From contig JAGQVE010000016.1 in the NCBI GenBank assembly GCA_020438105.1, positions 17,910 to 81,909 of the forward strand: a DNA stretch of 64,000 nucleotides. The letters run 5' to 3'. The notes below the pieces were generated by a model, which was given only the letters and a program-made list of their open reading frames with translations, searched no databases and was not told the origin of the DNA. Each line of letters starts with the position of its first letter. Position 1 is the stretch's first letter. Shown one piece after another: positions 1 to 9,880 of the stretch. A program made the position numbers and the translations under genes. Origin of the DNA: Bacteroidales bacterium (lineage in GTDB: Bacteria > Bacteroidota > Bacteroidia > Bacteroidales > JAADJA01).

Positions 1-464
1 CCAAATAAACCGATTTTTCCACCTTTTGAGTAAGGTTCAATCAGGTCAATTACTTTGATACCTGTAAAAAGTACTTCCTTGGATGTTGACAGGTTTTCAA
101 ATTTCGGGGGCTCACGATGAATAGGATAAGAACTCTCTTTCGAAACCGGTTCCAAACCATCAATGGGTTCTCCGATCACATTAAAAAGCCTGCCATTAAC
201 TTCGGATGATGCAGGCATAGAAATAGGCTGACCTGTTGAATATACAGGCATGCCTCTGCTTAAACCATCGGTTGAATCCATGGCAATGGTTCTTACTGTA
301 TTTTCTCCAATATCCTGTTGACATTCGAGTACCAGCTTACTTCCATCTTCACGTTTAATTTCGAGTGCATCATAAATGTTAGGGAGGTCTTTTTCATTTT
401 CAAATGAAACATCAATTACAGCTCCAATAATCTGTGAAATATAACCTTCGCTTTGCTTTTTCAT
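1..464 (-). CDS. atpD: ATP synthase F1 subunit beta (5' part, cut by window edge)
   Basis: Catalytic beta subunit of the F1 sector of ATP synthase, which binds and turns over ADP/ATP at the inner membrane. My translation begins [19 protein letters not shown], the usual N-terminal beta-barrel of F1-beta, and includes the family sequences [32 protein letters not shown] and [20 protein letters not shown]. The window ends at the start of the P-loop, so the nucleotide-binding domain lies beyond the left edge. ATG is at 464-462. A well-formed promoter sits just upstream (486-514), so the gene appears to be separately transcribed from lspA. An epsilon subunit gene would be expected further left. Confidence 0.96.
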   Translation of the reverse strand, partial: MKKQSEGYISQIIGAVIDVSFENEKDLPNIYDALEIKREDGSKLVLECQQDIGENTVRTIAMDSTDGLSRGMPVYSTGQPISMPASSEVNGRLFNVIGEPIDGLEPVSKESSYPIHREPPKFENLSTSKEVLFTGIKVIDLIEPYSKGGKIGLF

Positions 465-485
465 AGGATCGGTTTAAAATTTGCG

Positions 486-514
486 CAAATATATAATAAA
501 TCTTTATTTTTCAA
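486..514 (-). promoter_or_regulatory. Putative promoter of atpD
   Basis: On the minus strand, TTG (514-512) is followed by an 18-base spacer and TATATTTG (493-486), matching the Bacteroidota sigma-ABfr consensus TTG-N(about 19)-TAnnTTTG. The -7 box lies about 20 bases before the atpD start. Assigned by pattern only. Confidence 0.55.
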
Positions 515-581
515 GTCCTTTGAAGGCTAAAATTGAGCTTTTCTGCTGCTATAAATGGCTAAGTGATTTGCAGTGATAAAA

Positions 582-1184
582 TTACTTTCTGAAAAATTTC
601 CGCTGGAAGAATAACAGAATAAAAACACCCACAGTAATTGAGGAATCGGCGATATTAAATACGGGTCGGAAAAATATGAACTCACTTCCACCCCAAACCG
701 GGAACCAATCGGGGTAATAACCCTCTATGACAGGAAAGTAGAACATGTCAACCACCTTGCCATGCAGAAATGTTCCGTATCCTCCTTCAGCAGGAAACAA
801 CTGTGCAACATTGTGAAAAGTACTTTCTGAAAATATTATTCCATAAAATGCACTGTCGATAATATTTCCCATGGCTCCGGCAAAAATTAATGAAATGCTG
901 AGTACGAGTCCAATTGACTCTTTTTTTCGGGTAATTTTAATAAGGTACCAACCAATTGCTATTACTGCAATTATTCGGAAAATGGATAAAATTATTTTGC
1001 CAAATTCACCACCAAACTTCATCCCAAAGGCCATGCCTTCGTTTTCAGTAAAATGAAGAATAAACCAGTTACCTATCATATGAATTTCGCCTCGGGTACC
1101 AATAAGCATATGGGTTTTAACCCAAATCTTAAGAACCTGATCAGCGATCAGAACCAGTAGAATGATAATTGCTGCCTTTTTCAA
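582..1184 (-). CDS. lspA: Lipoprotein signal peptidase (signal peptidase II)
   Basis: Inner-membrane aspartyl protease that removes signal peptides from prolipoproteins after lipid attachment. The 200-residue protein has about four hydrophobic segments and the family landmarks: HFTENEGMAFG near residues 44-54, GAMGN near 103-107, the first catalytic Asp in VVD (about D146) and the second in FNIAD (about D180). The insert between the last motifs (residues 111-170) is long, as is common in Bacteroidota. The start is a TTG (1184-1182) with AGG seven bases upstream; no ATG is available before the conserved N-terminal helix. It is the last gene of the ileS-dksA-lspA run, 28 bases after the dksA stop. 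Confidence 0.95.
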   Translation of the reverse strand: MKKAAIIILLVLIADQVLKIWVKTHMLIGTRGEIHMIGNWFILHFTENEGMAFGMKFGGEFGKIILSIFRIIAVIAIGWYLIKITRKKESIGLVLSISLIFAGAMGNIIDSAFYGIIFSESTFHNVAQLFPAEGGYGTFLHGKVVDMFYFPVIEGYYPDWFPVWGGSEFIFFRPVFNIADSSITVGVFILLFFQRKFFRK

Positions 1185-1212
1185 TTGCCTGGTAGGAATT
1201 ATTTAAGGAGGA

Positions 1213-1623
1213 TTATTTCTTTTGTGGTTGATTTAACTTGGCATCAATGCTCAAGGTAGCATGAGGCACACTCCGCAATCGCTCTTTTGAAATAAGTTTG
1301 CCGGTAACCCGACAAATCCCATAGGTTTTATTTTCAATGCGGATCAATGCATTTTCAAGCGAATTGATAAACTTTTGTTGACGGGCAGCTAAGCGGCTAT
1401 TCTCCTCTTTGCTCAATACCTGGTAACCTTCTTCCAATACTTTGAAAGTTGGAGAAGTGTCGTTTGTGTCGTGCTCATTAGCATGTGAATAAGCATCAGT
1501 GAGCATTTTCAGATCTTCCCTTGCTTTTTCCAGTTTAACAACAATAATCTCACGGAATTCTGCCAATTCTTCGTCTGAATATCTTTTCTTTTCAGCTCCA
1601 TCATTTAATTCTTCCTTTGCCAT
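1213..1623 (-). CDS. TraR/DksA-family transcriptional regulator
   Basis: A 136-residue DksA/TraR-type protein, a family that binds RNA polymerase through its secondary channel and modulates initiation. Residues 15-95 form the expected helical coiled-coil hairpin, and the C-terminal part holds the zinc-finger region (YGICRVTGKLISKERL, then VPHATLSI). Only one of the four classical cysteines remains (C104); the partner positions are Thr107, His121 and Ser125, so canonical C4 zinc binding is unlikely. It lies between ileS and lspA on the same strand, a grouping I associate with Bacteroidota. The degenerate finger fits this sub-family and is not a sign of decay. Confidence 0.9.
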   Translation of the reverse strand: MAKEELNDGAEKKRYSDEELAEFREIIVVKLEKAREDLKMLTDAYSHANEHDTNDTSPTFKVLEEGYQVLSKEENSRLAARQQKFINSLENALIRIENKTYGICRVTGKLISKERLRSVPHATLSIDAKLNQPQKK

Positions 1624-1663
1624 AGCCTTTTATTTTAATTAAATGTAACTATACGTTCTAATT

Positions 1664-4600
1664 CTAAATAAGTTTATTAACTACCACTGTTGTCTGTAAA
1701 TTGTCAACCAATTCAATATCAACTTTATTGCTATCTAAAATGGCATCTTTAAATTCAAGTTTGTCGGCCAGTGTTTCCGAACAAATATAATTAAAATTAC
1801 GGTTAACTGCTTTTTCTATTTCTTCGTTTTTGGCAATAAAAACAGAAATTTTATCAGTAACTTCAAAGTTGTTATCCTTCCTGATATTTTGAATACGATT
1901 TACCAGCTCGCGGGCAATTCCTTCATCTCTCAATTCATCGGTAACAGTAATATCTAACGCAACAGTTAGCTTTCCTAGTGTGCTTACCAACCAACCAGAG
2001 ATGTCCTGGGTAAGGATTTCCACATCTGAAACCTCAATAACAACGTCAGCGCCTTCTATGTTCAATGTTACCTGTCCATCACGTTCCAGGTTGGCGATTT
2101 CTGCTTTGCCCATACTGCTGATGCTTGCAGCTATCTGCTTCATCATTTTACCGAACTTAGGTCCCAGTTTTTTGAAATTGGCTTTTACCTGTTTCACCAG
2201 TATACTATCATCCTCCAGGTACTCAATTTCTTTAACATTCACTTCGGAAAGTATCAGCTGGCGTACCGCTTCTACTTTATCTTTTAAATCTGACTCCGTT
2301 AATGGTATCATGATCTTATTCAGCGGCTGCCGAACACGTATATTTGTTTTCTTCCGTAGCGAAAGTATCATGGATGAAATGGTTTGTGCCAGCTCCATCC
2401 TTTCTTCCAGAGCTTTATCAATCAGACTTGTATCAGCAACAGGAAAATCAGTTAAATGAACGGAGTCATTTGTATCCCTTCCCGTCACAGTATTTAAATC
2501 GGTAAAAAGTTTTTCAGCATAAAAGGGTGCTATTGGCGCAGCTAGCTGAGCAATCACCTCAAGGCACCGGTAAAGTGTTTGATATGCCGAAATTTTATCA
2601 TTAGAGTAATCACCTTTCCAGAATCTGCGTCGGCTCAGTCGCACATACCAGTTGCTGAGGTGTTGATCAAGAAAATCACTGATGGCTCGCCCCGCTTTTG
2701 TGGGCTCATAATCATCGTAGCTTTCATCAACAGTTTTAATTAACGAATTCAGTTCTGATAATATCCAGCGATCCAGCTCAGGCCGCTCATCAATTGGGAT
2801 CTCTTTTTCTTTAAAATTAAACCCATCAATATTGGCGTACAGCGAAAAGAATGAGTAGGTGTTGTAAAGCGTCCCGAAAAACTTTCTCCGCGTTTCATCA
2901 ATTCCTTCCTGGTCAAACTTAAGATTGTCCCATGGTTGCGCATTGGTGATCATGTACCAGCGTGTAGCATCCGGGCCGTAAGTGTCGATCATTTCGAACG
3001 GATCAACAGCATTGCCCAATCGCTTCGACATTTTGTTGCCATTGGCATCCAGCACCAAACCGTTTGAAACACAGGTTTTATAAGAAACCGAATCAAAAAC
3101 CATGGCAGCAATAGCATGGAGGGTAAAAAACCAACCACGGGTTTGGTCTACTCCTTCGGCAATGAAATCGGCCGGGAAATAACCATCAAAATTGTCCTTA
3201 TTTTCAAAAGGATAATGGAATTGAGCGTAAGGCATCGACCCAGAATCAAACCAAACGTCGATGAGCATTGGCTCACGGAACATTTTTTTACCACTTGGAG
3301 AAACCAGTATGATCTCATCCACAAATGGTTTGTGGAAATCAAAAGTGTCGTAATTTTCAGCAGTAAAGTCACCTGGTTTAAAGTCCTCAAGTGGGTTATT
3401 TTGCATAAATCCAGTTGCCAGGGATTTTTCAATTTCAGCTTTCAACTCCTCAGCTGAACCCAGGCACAATTGCTCTTCTCCATCCTCGCTCATCCAAATG
3501 GGCAATGGTACACCCCAGAACCTTGAACGGGAAAGGTTCCAATCGACCAGGTTTTCGAGCCAGTTGCCGAAACGGCCTGTACCTGTTGCCTGTGGTTTCC
3601 AGTTAATGGTATTATTCAGTTCAATCATCCTATCGCGGTAAGCTGTGGTTTTGATAAACCACGAATCGAGCGGATAATAGAGGATAGGCTTGTCAGTTCG
3701 CCAGCAATGAGGATAGGAGTGAATGTACTTTTCTGTTTTAAAAGCCTTATTCTCTTTTTTCAGCTTAACAATGATATCCACATCCACCGAGTCTTCCTTT
3801 TCAGGATCGTAGTTCGGATCGTATTCGGCTTTTACAAAACGACCTGCAAATTCGCCCATTTCATCAATAAACTTACCTTGCTTATTGACCATGGTTAGCG
3901 ATCCGATCCCGTTTTCTTTTCCTACCTTATAGTCATCAGCACCAAAACTTGGAGCGATGTGCACTATGCCTGTTCCGTCTTCAGTAGTAACAAAATCGCC
4001 TGTAACTAACCTGAATGCATCACCATCTTCGGGTTGTGCATAAGGCAGGAGCTGTTCAAATCGCATTCCCTCCAAATGAGTTCCTTTCATTTCGGCAACT
4101 ACTTTAAAAGGAATTTTCTTCTGGCCTTCTTCATAATCTTCCAGGGCCAATTCTGCATTTTGCTCCGGGAAGTATTTTGATAATAAATCCTTACCCAAAA
4201 CCACAGTTACGGGTTTATAAGTGTAAGGATTATAGGTTTTAACTTTTACATAATCTATTTTAGCTCCAACTGCCAGCGCAGTGTTACTGGGCAATGTCCA
4301 GGGGGTGGTGGTCCAGGCCAGGAAAAATAATTCACCGAAAACATCATCAAAAAGGAATGCCGATTTTTCGTTTTTCACAACCTTAAACTGAGCAACCACC
4401 GTATTATCTTTTACATCGCGGTAGCATCCGGGCAGGTTGAGCTCATGCGAACTTAATCCGGTTCCGGCAGCCGGTGAGTACGGCTGAATGGTGTGTCCTT
4501 TATAGATCAGGCCTTTATTATAAAGCTGTTTCAGTAGCCACCAAACGGTTTCAATATATTTATTATCAAAAGTTATATAAGGATCATCCAGATCAACCCA

Positions 4601-5026
4601 ATAGCCCATACGACGGGTGAGTTCATCCCACATGTCCTTGTATTTCATTACTTCTTTTCGACAGGCAAGATTGTATTCCTCAACAGAGATTTTAGTGCCG
4701 ATGTCCTCCTTGGTGATGCCCAATGATTTTTCCACACTGATCTCAACAGGCAGCCCGTGTGTATCCCATCCCGCCTTACGCTCAACCAGATAACCTTTCA
4801 TGGTTTTGTATCGGCAGAAAATATCTTTTATAGCACGGGCCATCACATGATGGATACCCGGCTGACCATTGGCTGAAGGAGGTCCTTCATAAAACACAAA
4901 GGGTTTGTGACCTTTCCGGGTTTCTATGCTTTTTTCAAAAGTTTTGTGTTCCGACCAGTATTTACCAATTTCATTACCGATTTCGGTTAAATCAAGCTTC
5001 TTATATTCCCTGTATTTCTGTGTCAT
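1664..5026 (-). CDS. ileS: Isoleucyl-tRNA synthetase
   Basis: Charges tRNA-Ile with isoleucine in the cytoplasm. The 1120-residue protein is a class I synthetase. The HIGH signature appears as GIHH at residues 57-60 (context GQPGIHHVMAR) and the second signature is KMSKR at 665-669. Between them lie the editing (CP1) domain, including TTTPWTLPSNTALAV, and the active-site segment DVWFDSGSMPYAQ. After KMSKR come the anticodon-binding helical domain and a C-terminal extension with a DUF5915-like region. The length and GIHH variant match the long, eukaryote-like IleS of Bacteroidota. It heads the ileS-dksA-lspA cluster. A -7-like TATCTTTG lies at 5072-5065. Confidence 0.97.
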   Translation of the reverse strand: MTQKYREYKKLDLTEIGNEIGKYWSEHKTFEKSIETRKGHKPFVFYEGPPSANGQPGIHHVMARAIKDIFCRYKTMKGYLVERKAGWDTHGLPVEISVEKSLGITKEDIGTKISVEEYNLACRKEVMKYKDMWDELTRRMGYWVDLDDPYITFDNKYIETVWWLLKQLYNKGLIYKGHTIQPYSPAAGTGLSSHELNLPGCYRDVKDNTVVAQFKVVKNEKSAFLFDDVFGELFFLAWTTTPWTLPSNTALAVGAKIDYVKVKTYNPYTYKPVTVVLGKDLLSKYFPEQNAELALEDYEEGQKKIPFKVVAEMKGTHLEGMRFEQLLPYAQPEDGDAFRLVTGDFVTTEDGTGIVHIAPSFGADDYKVGKENGIGSLTMVNKQGKFIDEMGEFAGRFVKAEYDPNYDPEKEDSVDVDIIVKLKKENKAFKTEKYIHSYPHCWRTDKPILYYPLDSWFIKTTAYRDRMIELNNTINWKPQATGTGRFGNWLENLVDWNLSRSRFWGVPLPIWMSEDGEEQLCLGSAEELKAEIEKSLATGFMQNNPLEDFKPGDFTAENYDTFDFHKPFVDEIILVSPSGKKMFREPMLIDVWFDSGSMPYAQFHYPFENKDNFDGYFPADFIAEGVDQTRGWFFTLHAIAAMVFDSVSYKTCVSNGLVLDANGNKMSKRLGNAVDPFEMIDTYGPDATRWYMITNAQPWDNLKFDQEGIDETRRKFFGTLYNTYSFFSLYANIDGFNFKEKEIPIDERPELDRWILSELNSLIKTVDESYDDYEPTKAGRAISDFLDQHLSNWYVRLSRRRFWKGDYSNDKISAYQTLYRCLEVIAQLAAPIAPFYAEKLFTDLNTVTGRDTNDSVHLTDFPVADTSLIDKALEERMELAQTISSMILSLRKKTNIRVRQPLNKIMIPLTESDLKDKVEAVRQLILSEVNVKEIEYLEDDSILVKQVKANFKKLGPKFGKMMKQIAASISSMGKAEIANLERDGQVTLNIEGADVVIEVSDVEILTQDISGWLVSTLGKLTVALDITVTDELRDEGIARELVNRIQNIRKDNNFEVTDKISVFIAKNEEIEKAVNRNFNYICSETLADKLEFKDAILDSNKVDIELVDNLQTTVVVNKLI

Positions 5027-5125
5027 TACAGCCTGTTATTTTCTATACGATCTTAAAAAGGGTGCAAAGATAAAAAAATATCTTTATCAAAATGAGTGAG
5101 TTATTAAATGGTTGAACAGGATTAA

Positions 5126-5160
5126 AAATACAAAAGGCCGGCCCGAACGGACCAGCCTTT
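5126..5160 (-). terminator. Rho-independent terminator after the 1165-aa T9SS gene
   Basis: AAAGGC (5133-5138) pairs with GCCTTT (5155-5160), with further GG/CC and CCG/CGG pairing inside. On the minus strand the stem is followed by TTTTGTATTTTT. It lies just after the stop of the gene ending at 5182 and before ileS, separating the two transcripts. Confidence 0.8.
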
Positions 5161-5181
5161 CGTGGTTGAATCATTATTCTC

Positions 5182-8100
5182 TTATTCGACAATAATTCGT
5201 TTGGATATCATACCTTCATCCGTATTGATCTGGAGGAAATATATCCCCTGATTCAATTCGCTGGTGTTGATACGATAAGTTTTATCATTCACTATTTCAA
5301 AGCTTATCATTTGACCGGAATAGTTGTAAACCGAAATAGTATTGATTTTAAATTCAGATTTAACATTCACAACATCAGAAGCGGGATTAGGAAATACAGT
5401 AGTTGCAACTTCAAGCAATTCATCCACACCCGTAACTACGTCCACTGTCCAGGTATTTGATGGAATCGATTCACCCTCATCATAAACGGCAGTAACATAA
5501 TATTCATACAAACCTAAAACATCAATATTGTCGGTATATTCTGTTTCGGTTGTATAATCAAGTAATGAACCATCACGATAAACATTATAACCCTGCAATT
5601 CTTTAGCGGAGGCTGAAATATTTTCAATTGGTTTTACCCACTGAACAGAAGAATAATCTGTTGGGTGAGTTGTTTTGATCATTTCTGATAAGTTGCCAGG
5701 CACATTTATCGTTTGAATTCCACCCCCAATTTCTGCTTTACTTCCGCTGGTATATTGGACCACGGCCCTGATCAGGTAAGCTTCACTCCAGGCTGACCAC
5801 GAAGGACTTCCATTGTTAAAATCCCATGAGCGACCATTGTTTAAATCGCCATCAAAACCAAGATAAGTAGTTCCATTTACTGATCCGAAGCCTACTACAA
5901 AGTCGCCATCAAATGTGATATCCTGACCTGATACATCCACTTCAATCCAATCATCCGGTGCGGCCATAACGTTTTCTTCGTAAATGATATCCAACCCGGG
6001 CTGAGTACCATTCCAATCAAATACAGTTGCGTTAAAATCGTTGTCACCCGCATCCGTAGTAGTATAATATTTTAGGGTAAGCACTTTACAGGGACCAGCA
6101 GGTGACATATGTGTTGACATGGTGTAGCCTTCATAGCTATAGCCACCCGTATTTACACCATTGTCGTATATGAGTTCCTCAGTAGCACCACCTGTGCCAG
6201 GTGCATCCCAGGTCAGGTTAATGTCATTGCCCTGGTAAACGGCATCTGGACCTGTAAGATTAGCGGGAGGATCAAGTACGGGAGGGGCTTCTCCTGCTAA
6301 ACAATAATTATCAATGTAATAAAGAGGATCCTGCGTATCAGAACCTGCGTAAAAGTTATTACCACCAAGCTGATTCAGGCTCCCGGTTCCAAAGGTTCCT
6401 GAGCTCCAAACCCAGCCATGGATCAGTGCGTCATCTATAAAATATTCGGCCCAGTCGTTATCCATGTCTATTTCCACACGCATTGCCATCCAGGTATCAT
6501 AAGGGAAGGTAAATGTAGCAGCAGCTGCACCGCCGCCATCAATACTTCCGGCACCACCGGCATTAAAATAAACCTGCATACCCCATGAACTGCTTCCTCC
6601 GGCAAATTCCTGCAGGGTATTGAAGTATCCATCGTAACCATCCGGTACCAGCATGTCAAATGTTATGGTATAAAAACCGGATGTGAAATTTGGAATAACA
6701 TAAACCAGGTCGTTTGTTCCCGAAATCTCAACGGTTTGGCTGGCATCCCCAACGATATAAGGATCTTCGGCACTTCCGGGAGCGTTACTCCAGGTAGTCC
6801 AGTCATCCGGATTTTGAAGAACCAGTTGTTCTCCCACATTATAGGATTCAAAATCGTCATCAAATAAACAATCACCTCCTGTTCCTTCAACAGTAACTTC
6901 ATCGGCACAAACTGCTATTGATGAACCTTCATCATAAACAGCCTTAACACAATATTCATATGTCCCGGCAATAAGCCCGGTATCATCATAACTGGTAGAA
7001 GTTGTACTTCCAATCATATTTCCATTTCTGTAAATATCATATCCGGTAAGGTCATCGCTATTGCTTGCACCCAGCCAACTAACGGCTGCAGCAAAGAAAT
7101 CGACAGCGTCGTCGGGATTTACAAAAGCAGCAATTGAGGCAGTTGTAAACGCTGATTTGAAAGTTCCGCCATCAAACTGAACTGCGCATGCATCCACGGG
7201 TGCAGGGTTTGTTACATTGAGCAAGTCCTGATCAAGTGCATTTACCAGGTCGATGTATAACCCTTCTTTACCAGTTGTATAAATATCAGAAAGAGAATAG
7301 CTGAGTCCATCAGCGAATGATCCGGATACACCTTCGATATCAGCAAGATCGGGTGAAAATACACTCCAGTTATCCTGGGTGGTAGAACCTACACCAAGGT
7401 AATCATAAGGAAACTGACCCGCACTGAATGATCCTGCAGTGGGATACCTGTCATAAAAATAGTCATGTGCCGAAAGTAATAAACTTCCGCCACCATCAAG
7501 GTAGGCAGCCAGGTTGTTTTCATCATTATCAGTCATGGTTTGGTTATTTTGCCAGCCTTCACCACAGAACCAAATAATAATGTCATATTGTTCCATAGTT
7601 GCCAAATCAGGGCCATCCTCGGTTGTTACATCCTCTACCTCGAAATAATCATAAGTAAATCCATTGGCATCCAGGGCAGGTTGAATATATTGCCAGTCAT
7701 CAGTGAAATCGAGTGCTCCGGCAGGATTACTTCCATCACGGTCGACACAAAGAATAGTTCCTGTGAAAGCACTTGTTGGGGCATCCCAGTCGACCATTAC
7801 ATTGTTCATATCATAAACTTCGGCGGTAACATTTTCAGGAGGATCAAAGCTAACTCCTTCTCCACATAGCTCAAGTCCCCAAATGTTCACATTTTGAGCG
7901 GTGCCAAATATAGTCCATGTATCCGCGAAAAATCCATCAGAAATAGCTAAACCACCTGCAATGCCGGTGCTAACACCAGCTACTGATCCAACGTCAAAGT
8001 AAGTTCCGGTTTCGTTACCAGCAGGAAGTTCAATCTGAACCAATTCGTTTTGCGTGGCACCCACCTGAGCATAACCCCAAAGGTAGGGGCCATCGTCACA

Positions 8101-8679
8101 ATAAGAAGCGCCCTGGTAAGCAAGGCCATAGTAACTATCACCAGTAGGTCCAACAGGGAATGAACCCATATTTGCTCCGGCCATATCGAATTTTACAATG
8201 TCGGAGCCCCAGTTATTGCCGTAAAAAGCATCGTCATCTTCATTGTAAGCTATAGCTCTTACATCGGTAGGGGCTGTGAATGTGCTAACCATAGTTCCTG
8301 CATCAAAATCCATCTGGAAAATGATAGGGTTGGCAGCAGCACCATAAAAATAGGTTCCATCCCAGGCAATATCGCGGCATCCATCCGAGCCGGTGATGGT
8401 AAAGGTTTCAACCCATGTACCGTTCATTTCATATTTTTGAAATTCGCCGGCACCATTCCACATTGAAGTATAAATGTAGTTGCCATCAGATTCAATACCT
8501 GCTTCACCTCCACCAATGCCAACCGGATAGTCGAACTGGAGGTCAAATAATTCTTCCGACACAATGGGTGTGTTGGTGGTTTTTGGACTCACTTCATTAA
8601 ATGAAGTTTGTGCAAACAATATCCCGGCGGAAAGTAACAATGCCAGAAGTGTTGCTGTAAATTTTGTAAATAGTTTCAT
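5182..8679 (-). CDS. Large secreted T9SS cargo protein (function unknown)
   Basis: A 1165-residue exported protein. Residues 1-23 are a signal peptide (MKLFTKFTATLLALLLSAG, cleavage near FAQ). Residues 45-270 resemble a beta-propeller-like repeat region (NYIYTSMWNGAG, RAIAYNEDDDAFYG). A segment near 350-500 (IIWFCGEGW, YLDGGGSLLLSAHDY) resembles the glutamine-amidotransferase-like fold common in secreted Bacteroidota proteins. Fibronectin III-like modules (DLTGYDIYRNGN, ELQGYNVYRDGS) and a jelly-roll-like region (CLFDDDFESYNVG) follow. The last 75 residues (VFPNPASDVVNV ... GIYFLQINT) form a type A T9SS sorting domain. Expected at the cell surface or released. No catalytic motif is recognised. 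A terminator follows the gene. Confidence 0.88.
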   Translation of the reverse strand: MKLFTKFTATLLALLLSAGILFAQTSFNEVSPKTTNTPIVSEELFDLQFDYPVGIGGGEAGIESDGNYIYTSMWNGAGEFQKYEMNGTWVETFTITGSDGCRDIAWDGTYFYGAAANPIIFQMDFDAGTMVSTFTAPTDVRAIAYNEDDDAFYGNNWGSDIVKFDMAGANMGSFPVGPTGDSYYGLAYQGASYCDDGPYLWGYAQVGATQNELVQIELPAGNETGTYFDVGSVAGVSTGIAGGLAISDGFFADTWTIFGTAQNVNIWGLELCGEGVSFDPPENVTAEVYDMNNVMVDWDAPTSAFTGTILCVDRDGSNPAGALDFTDDWQYIQPALDANGFTYDYFEVEDVTTEDGPDLATMEQYDIIIWFCGEGWQNNQTMTDNDENNLAAYLDGGGSLLLSAHDYFYDRYPTAGSFSAGQFPYDYLGVGSTTQDNWSVFSPDLADIEGVSGSFADGLSYSLSDIYTTGKEGLYIDLVNALDQDLLNVTNPAPVDACAVQFDGGTFKSAFTTASIAAFVNPDDAVDFFAAAVSWLGASNSDDLTGYDIYRNGNMIGSTTSTSYDDTGLIAGTYEYCVKAVYDEGSSIAVCADEVTVEGTGGDCLFDDDFESYNVGEQLVLQNPDDWTTWSNAPGSAEDPYIVGDASQTVEISGTNDLVYVIPNFTSGFYTITFDMLVPDGYDGYFNTLQEFAGGSSSWGMQVYFNAGGAGSIDGGGAAAATFTFPYDTWMAMRVEIDMDNDWAEYFIDDALIHGWVWSSGTFGTGSLNQLGGNNFYAGSDTQDPLYYIDNYCLAGEAPPVLDPPANLTGPDAVYQGNDINLTWDAPGTGGATEELIYDNGVNTGGYSYEGYTMSTHMSPAGPCKVLTLKYYTTTDAGDNDFNATVFDWNGTQPGLDIIYEENVMAAPDDWIEVDVSGQDITFDGDFVVGFGSVNGTTYLGFDGDLNNGRSWDFNNGSPSWSAWSEAYLIRAVVQYTSGSKAEIGGGIQTINVPGNLSEMIKTTHPTDYSSVQWVKPIENISASAKELQGYNVYRDGSLLDYTTETEYTDNIDVLGLYEYYVTAVYDEGESIPSNTWTVDVVTGVDELLEVATTVFPNPASDVVNVKSEFKINTISVYNYSGQMISFEIVNDKTYRINTSELNQGIYFLQINTDEGMISKRIIVE

Positions 8680-8867
8680 AACAAAAAATTAATTAATAGT
8701 ATTCAATGATTTAATAGGGTATCTTTAATTATATGCAGATCAGCAATAGCGAATAATTCCTGAAAAAATTCAATTATTCCAGAATGCAACGTAGTTTTCC
8801 AGTATTAGGTTTGACAAGCTTTTTCACCAGATGGTTGCCATGTTAAAATTATTTTCATAAAAAATAA

Positions 8868-9812
8868 TCATAACTGAAAAAGCCGGCCCTGCCAGGTATC
8901 CATATTTTCCAGTTTCCTTTCTATAAGGTGGTTCACCTGGTCATTTCGAATCACACCCCAATTGGGACCAGCATGGAACCTGGGCGGAACTTCTCCTGTA
9001 AAACGTTCGATGATAAAACGGGGATCTAAATTTTCAATAAACCGGATAATGAAGTTGATGTATTCTTCCATTGTAAAAAGCTCGTAATTCTCTGGATTTT
9101 TTGCATAATCCAGGGCCATGCGGGTTCCCTTTACGATTTGAAGTTGATGGAACTTGATCGTGGTGAGTGGTAATTGATTGATCACATAAACTGAATCCAG
9201 CATTTGCGCTCTCGATTCGCCGGGCAATCCGAAAATAAAATGAGTTCCGGTATTTATGCCTCTTCGTGCAGTTTCTTCAATGGCCTGTGCAGTTTGTTCC
9301 CAGCTATGCTGACGATTAACCAACGAAAGCGTTTTATTATAAATTGATTCAGCACCATACTCTATAATGATATAATGTTGTTTGGCGAGTTCGGCAAACC
9401 AATTCAGTTTTTCATCATCCACACAATCAGGCCGGGTTCCGATCACCAGGCCAATTACTCCCGGAAAACCTAGCGCCTCTTTGTAAATTGATTTTAAATG
9501 ATCAATGGGGGCATAAGTATTCGAGTAAGTTTGAAAATAAGCAAGGTATTTATTAGCCCTTCTGTAGCGCTTTTTATGAAATTCAATTCCTTCCGAGAGC
9601 TGCTGGGTAACTGATTTATCCGGAGAACAATAAGAAGGATTAAAAGCATCATTATTGCAATAGCAGCATCCCCCGCGGGCAAGCTTGCCATCCCTGTTCG
9701 GGCAGGTAAACCCCGCATCGATCGAAACCTTTTGTACCCGCTCTCCAAATGTTTTTTTAAAATATTCAGCGTATGAATTGAATCTTCGATCGTGTTTCCA
9801 GGGATACGTCAT
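8868..9812 (-). CDS. TIGR01212-family (YhcC-like) radical SAM protein
   Basis: A 314-residue cytoplasmic iron-sulfur enzyme of the radical SAM superfamily. The cluster ligands are in the family pattern CPNRDGKLARGGCCYC (C37, C49, C52), wider than the usual CX3CX2C. Other conserved sequences are YFQTYSNTYAP, GTRPDCV, GLQLE-like YGAESIYN and GTHFIFGLPGE. The substrate is unknown; YhcC of E. coli is the nearest named relative I recall. The gene stands alone between two minus-strand genes. About 190 bases upstream (8680-8867) carry no gene that I can recognise. Confidence 0.9.
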   Translation of the reverse strand: MTYPWKHDRRFNSYAEYFKKTFGERVQKVSIDAGFTCPNRDGKLARGGCCYCNNDAFNPSYCSPDKSVTQQLSEGIEFHKKRYRRANKYLAYFQTYSNTYAPIDHLKSIYKEALGFPGVIGLVIGTRPDCVDDEKLNWFAELAKQHYIIIEYGAESIYNKTLSLVNRQHSWEQTAQAIEETARRGINTGTHFIFGLPGESRAQMLDSVYVINQLPLTTIKFHQLQIVKGTRMALDYAKNPENYELFTMEEYINFIIRFIENLDPRFIIERFTGEVPPRFHAGPNWGVIRNDQVNHLIERKLENMDTWQGRLFQL

Positions 9813-9823
9813 TATTTTTGTAT

Positions 9824-9866
9824 AAAAAAAGGCTGCAGGAAGTTAACTCCCATACAGCCTTTTTGT
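9824..9866 (-). terminator. Terminator after the POT transporter gene
   Basis: AAAAAGGCTG (9826-9835) pairs perfectly with CAGCCTTTTT (9855-9864) around a 19-base loop. On the minus strand the stem runs into TTTTTTTATAC. It directly follows the POT gene stop at 9881 and overlaps the leader of the radical SAM gene. Confidence 0.85.
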
Positions 9867-9880
9867 TTTTATAAGGTCTT

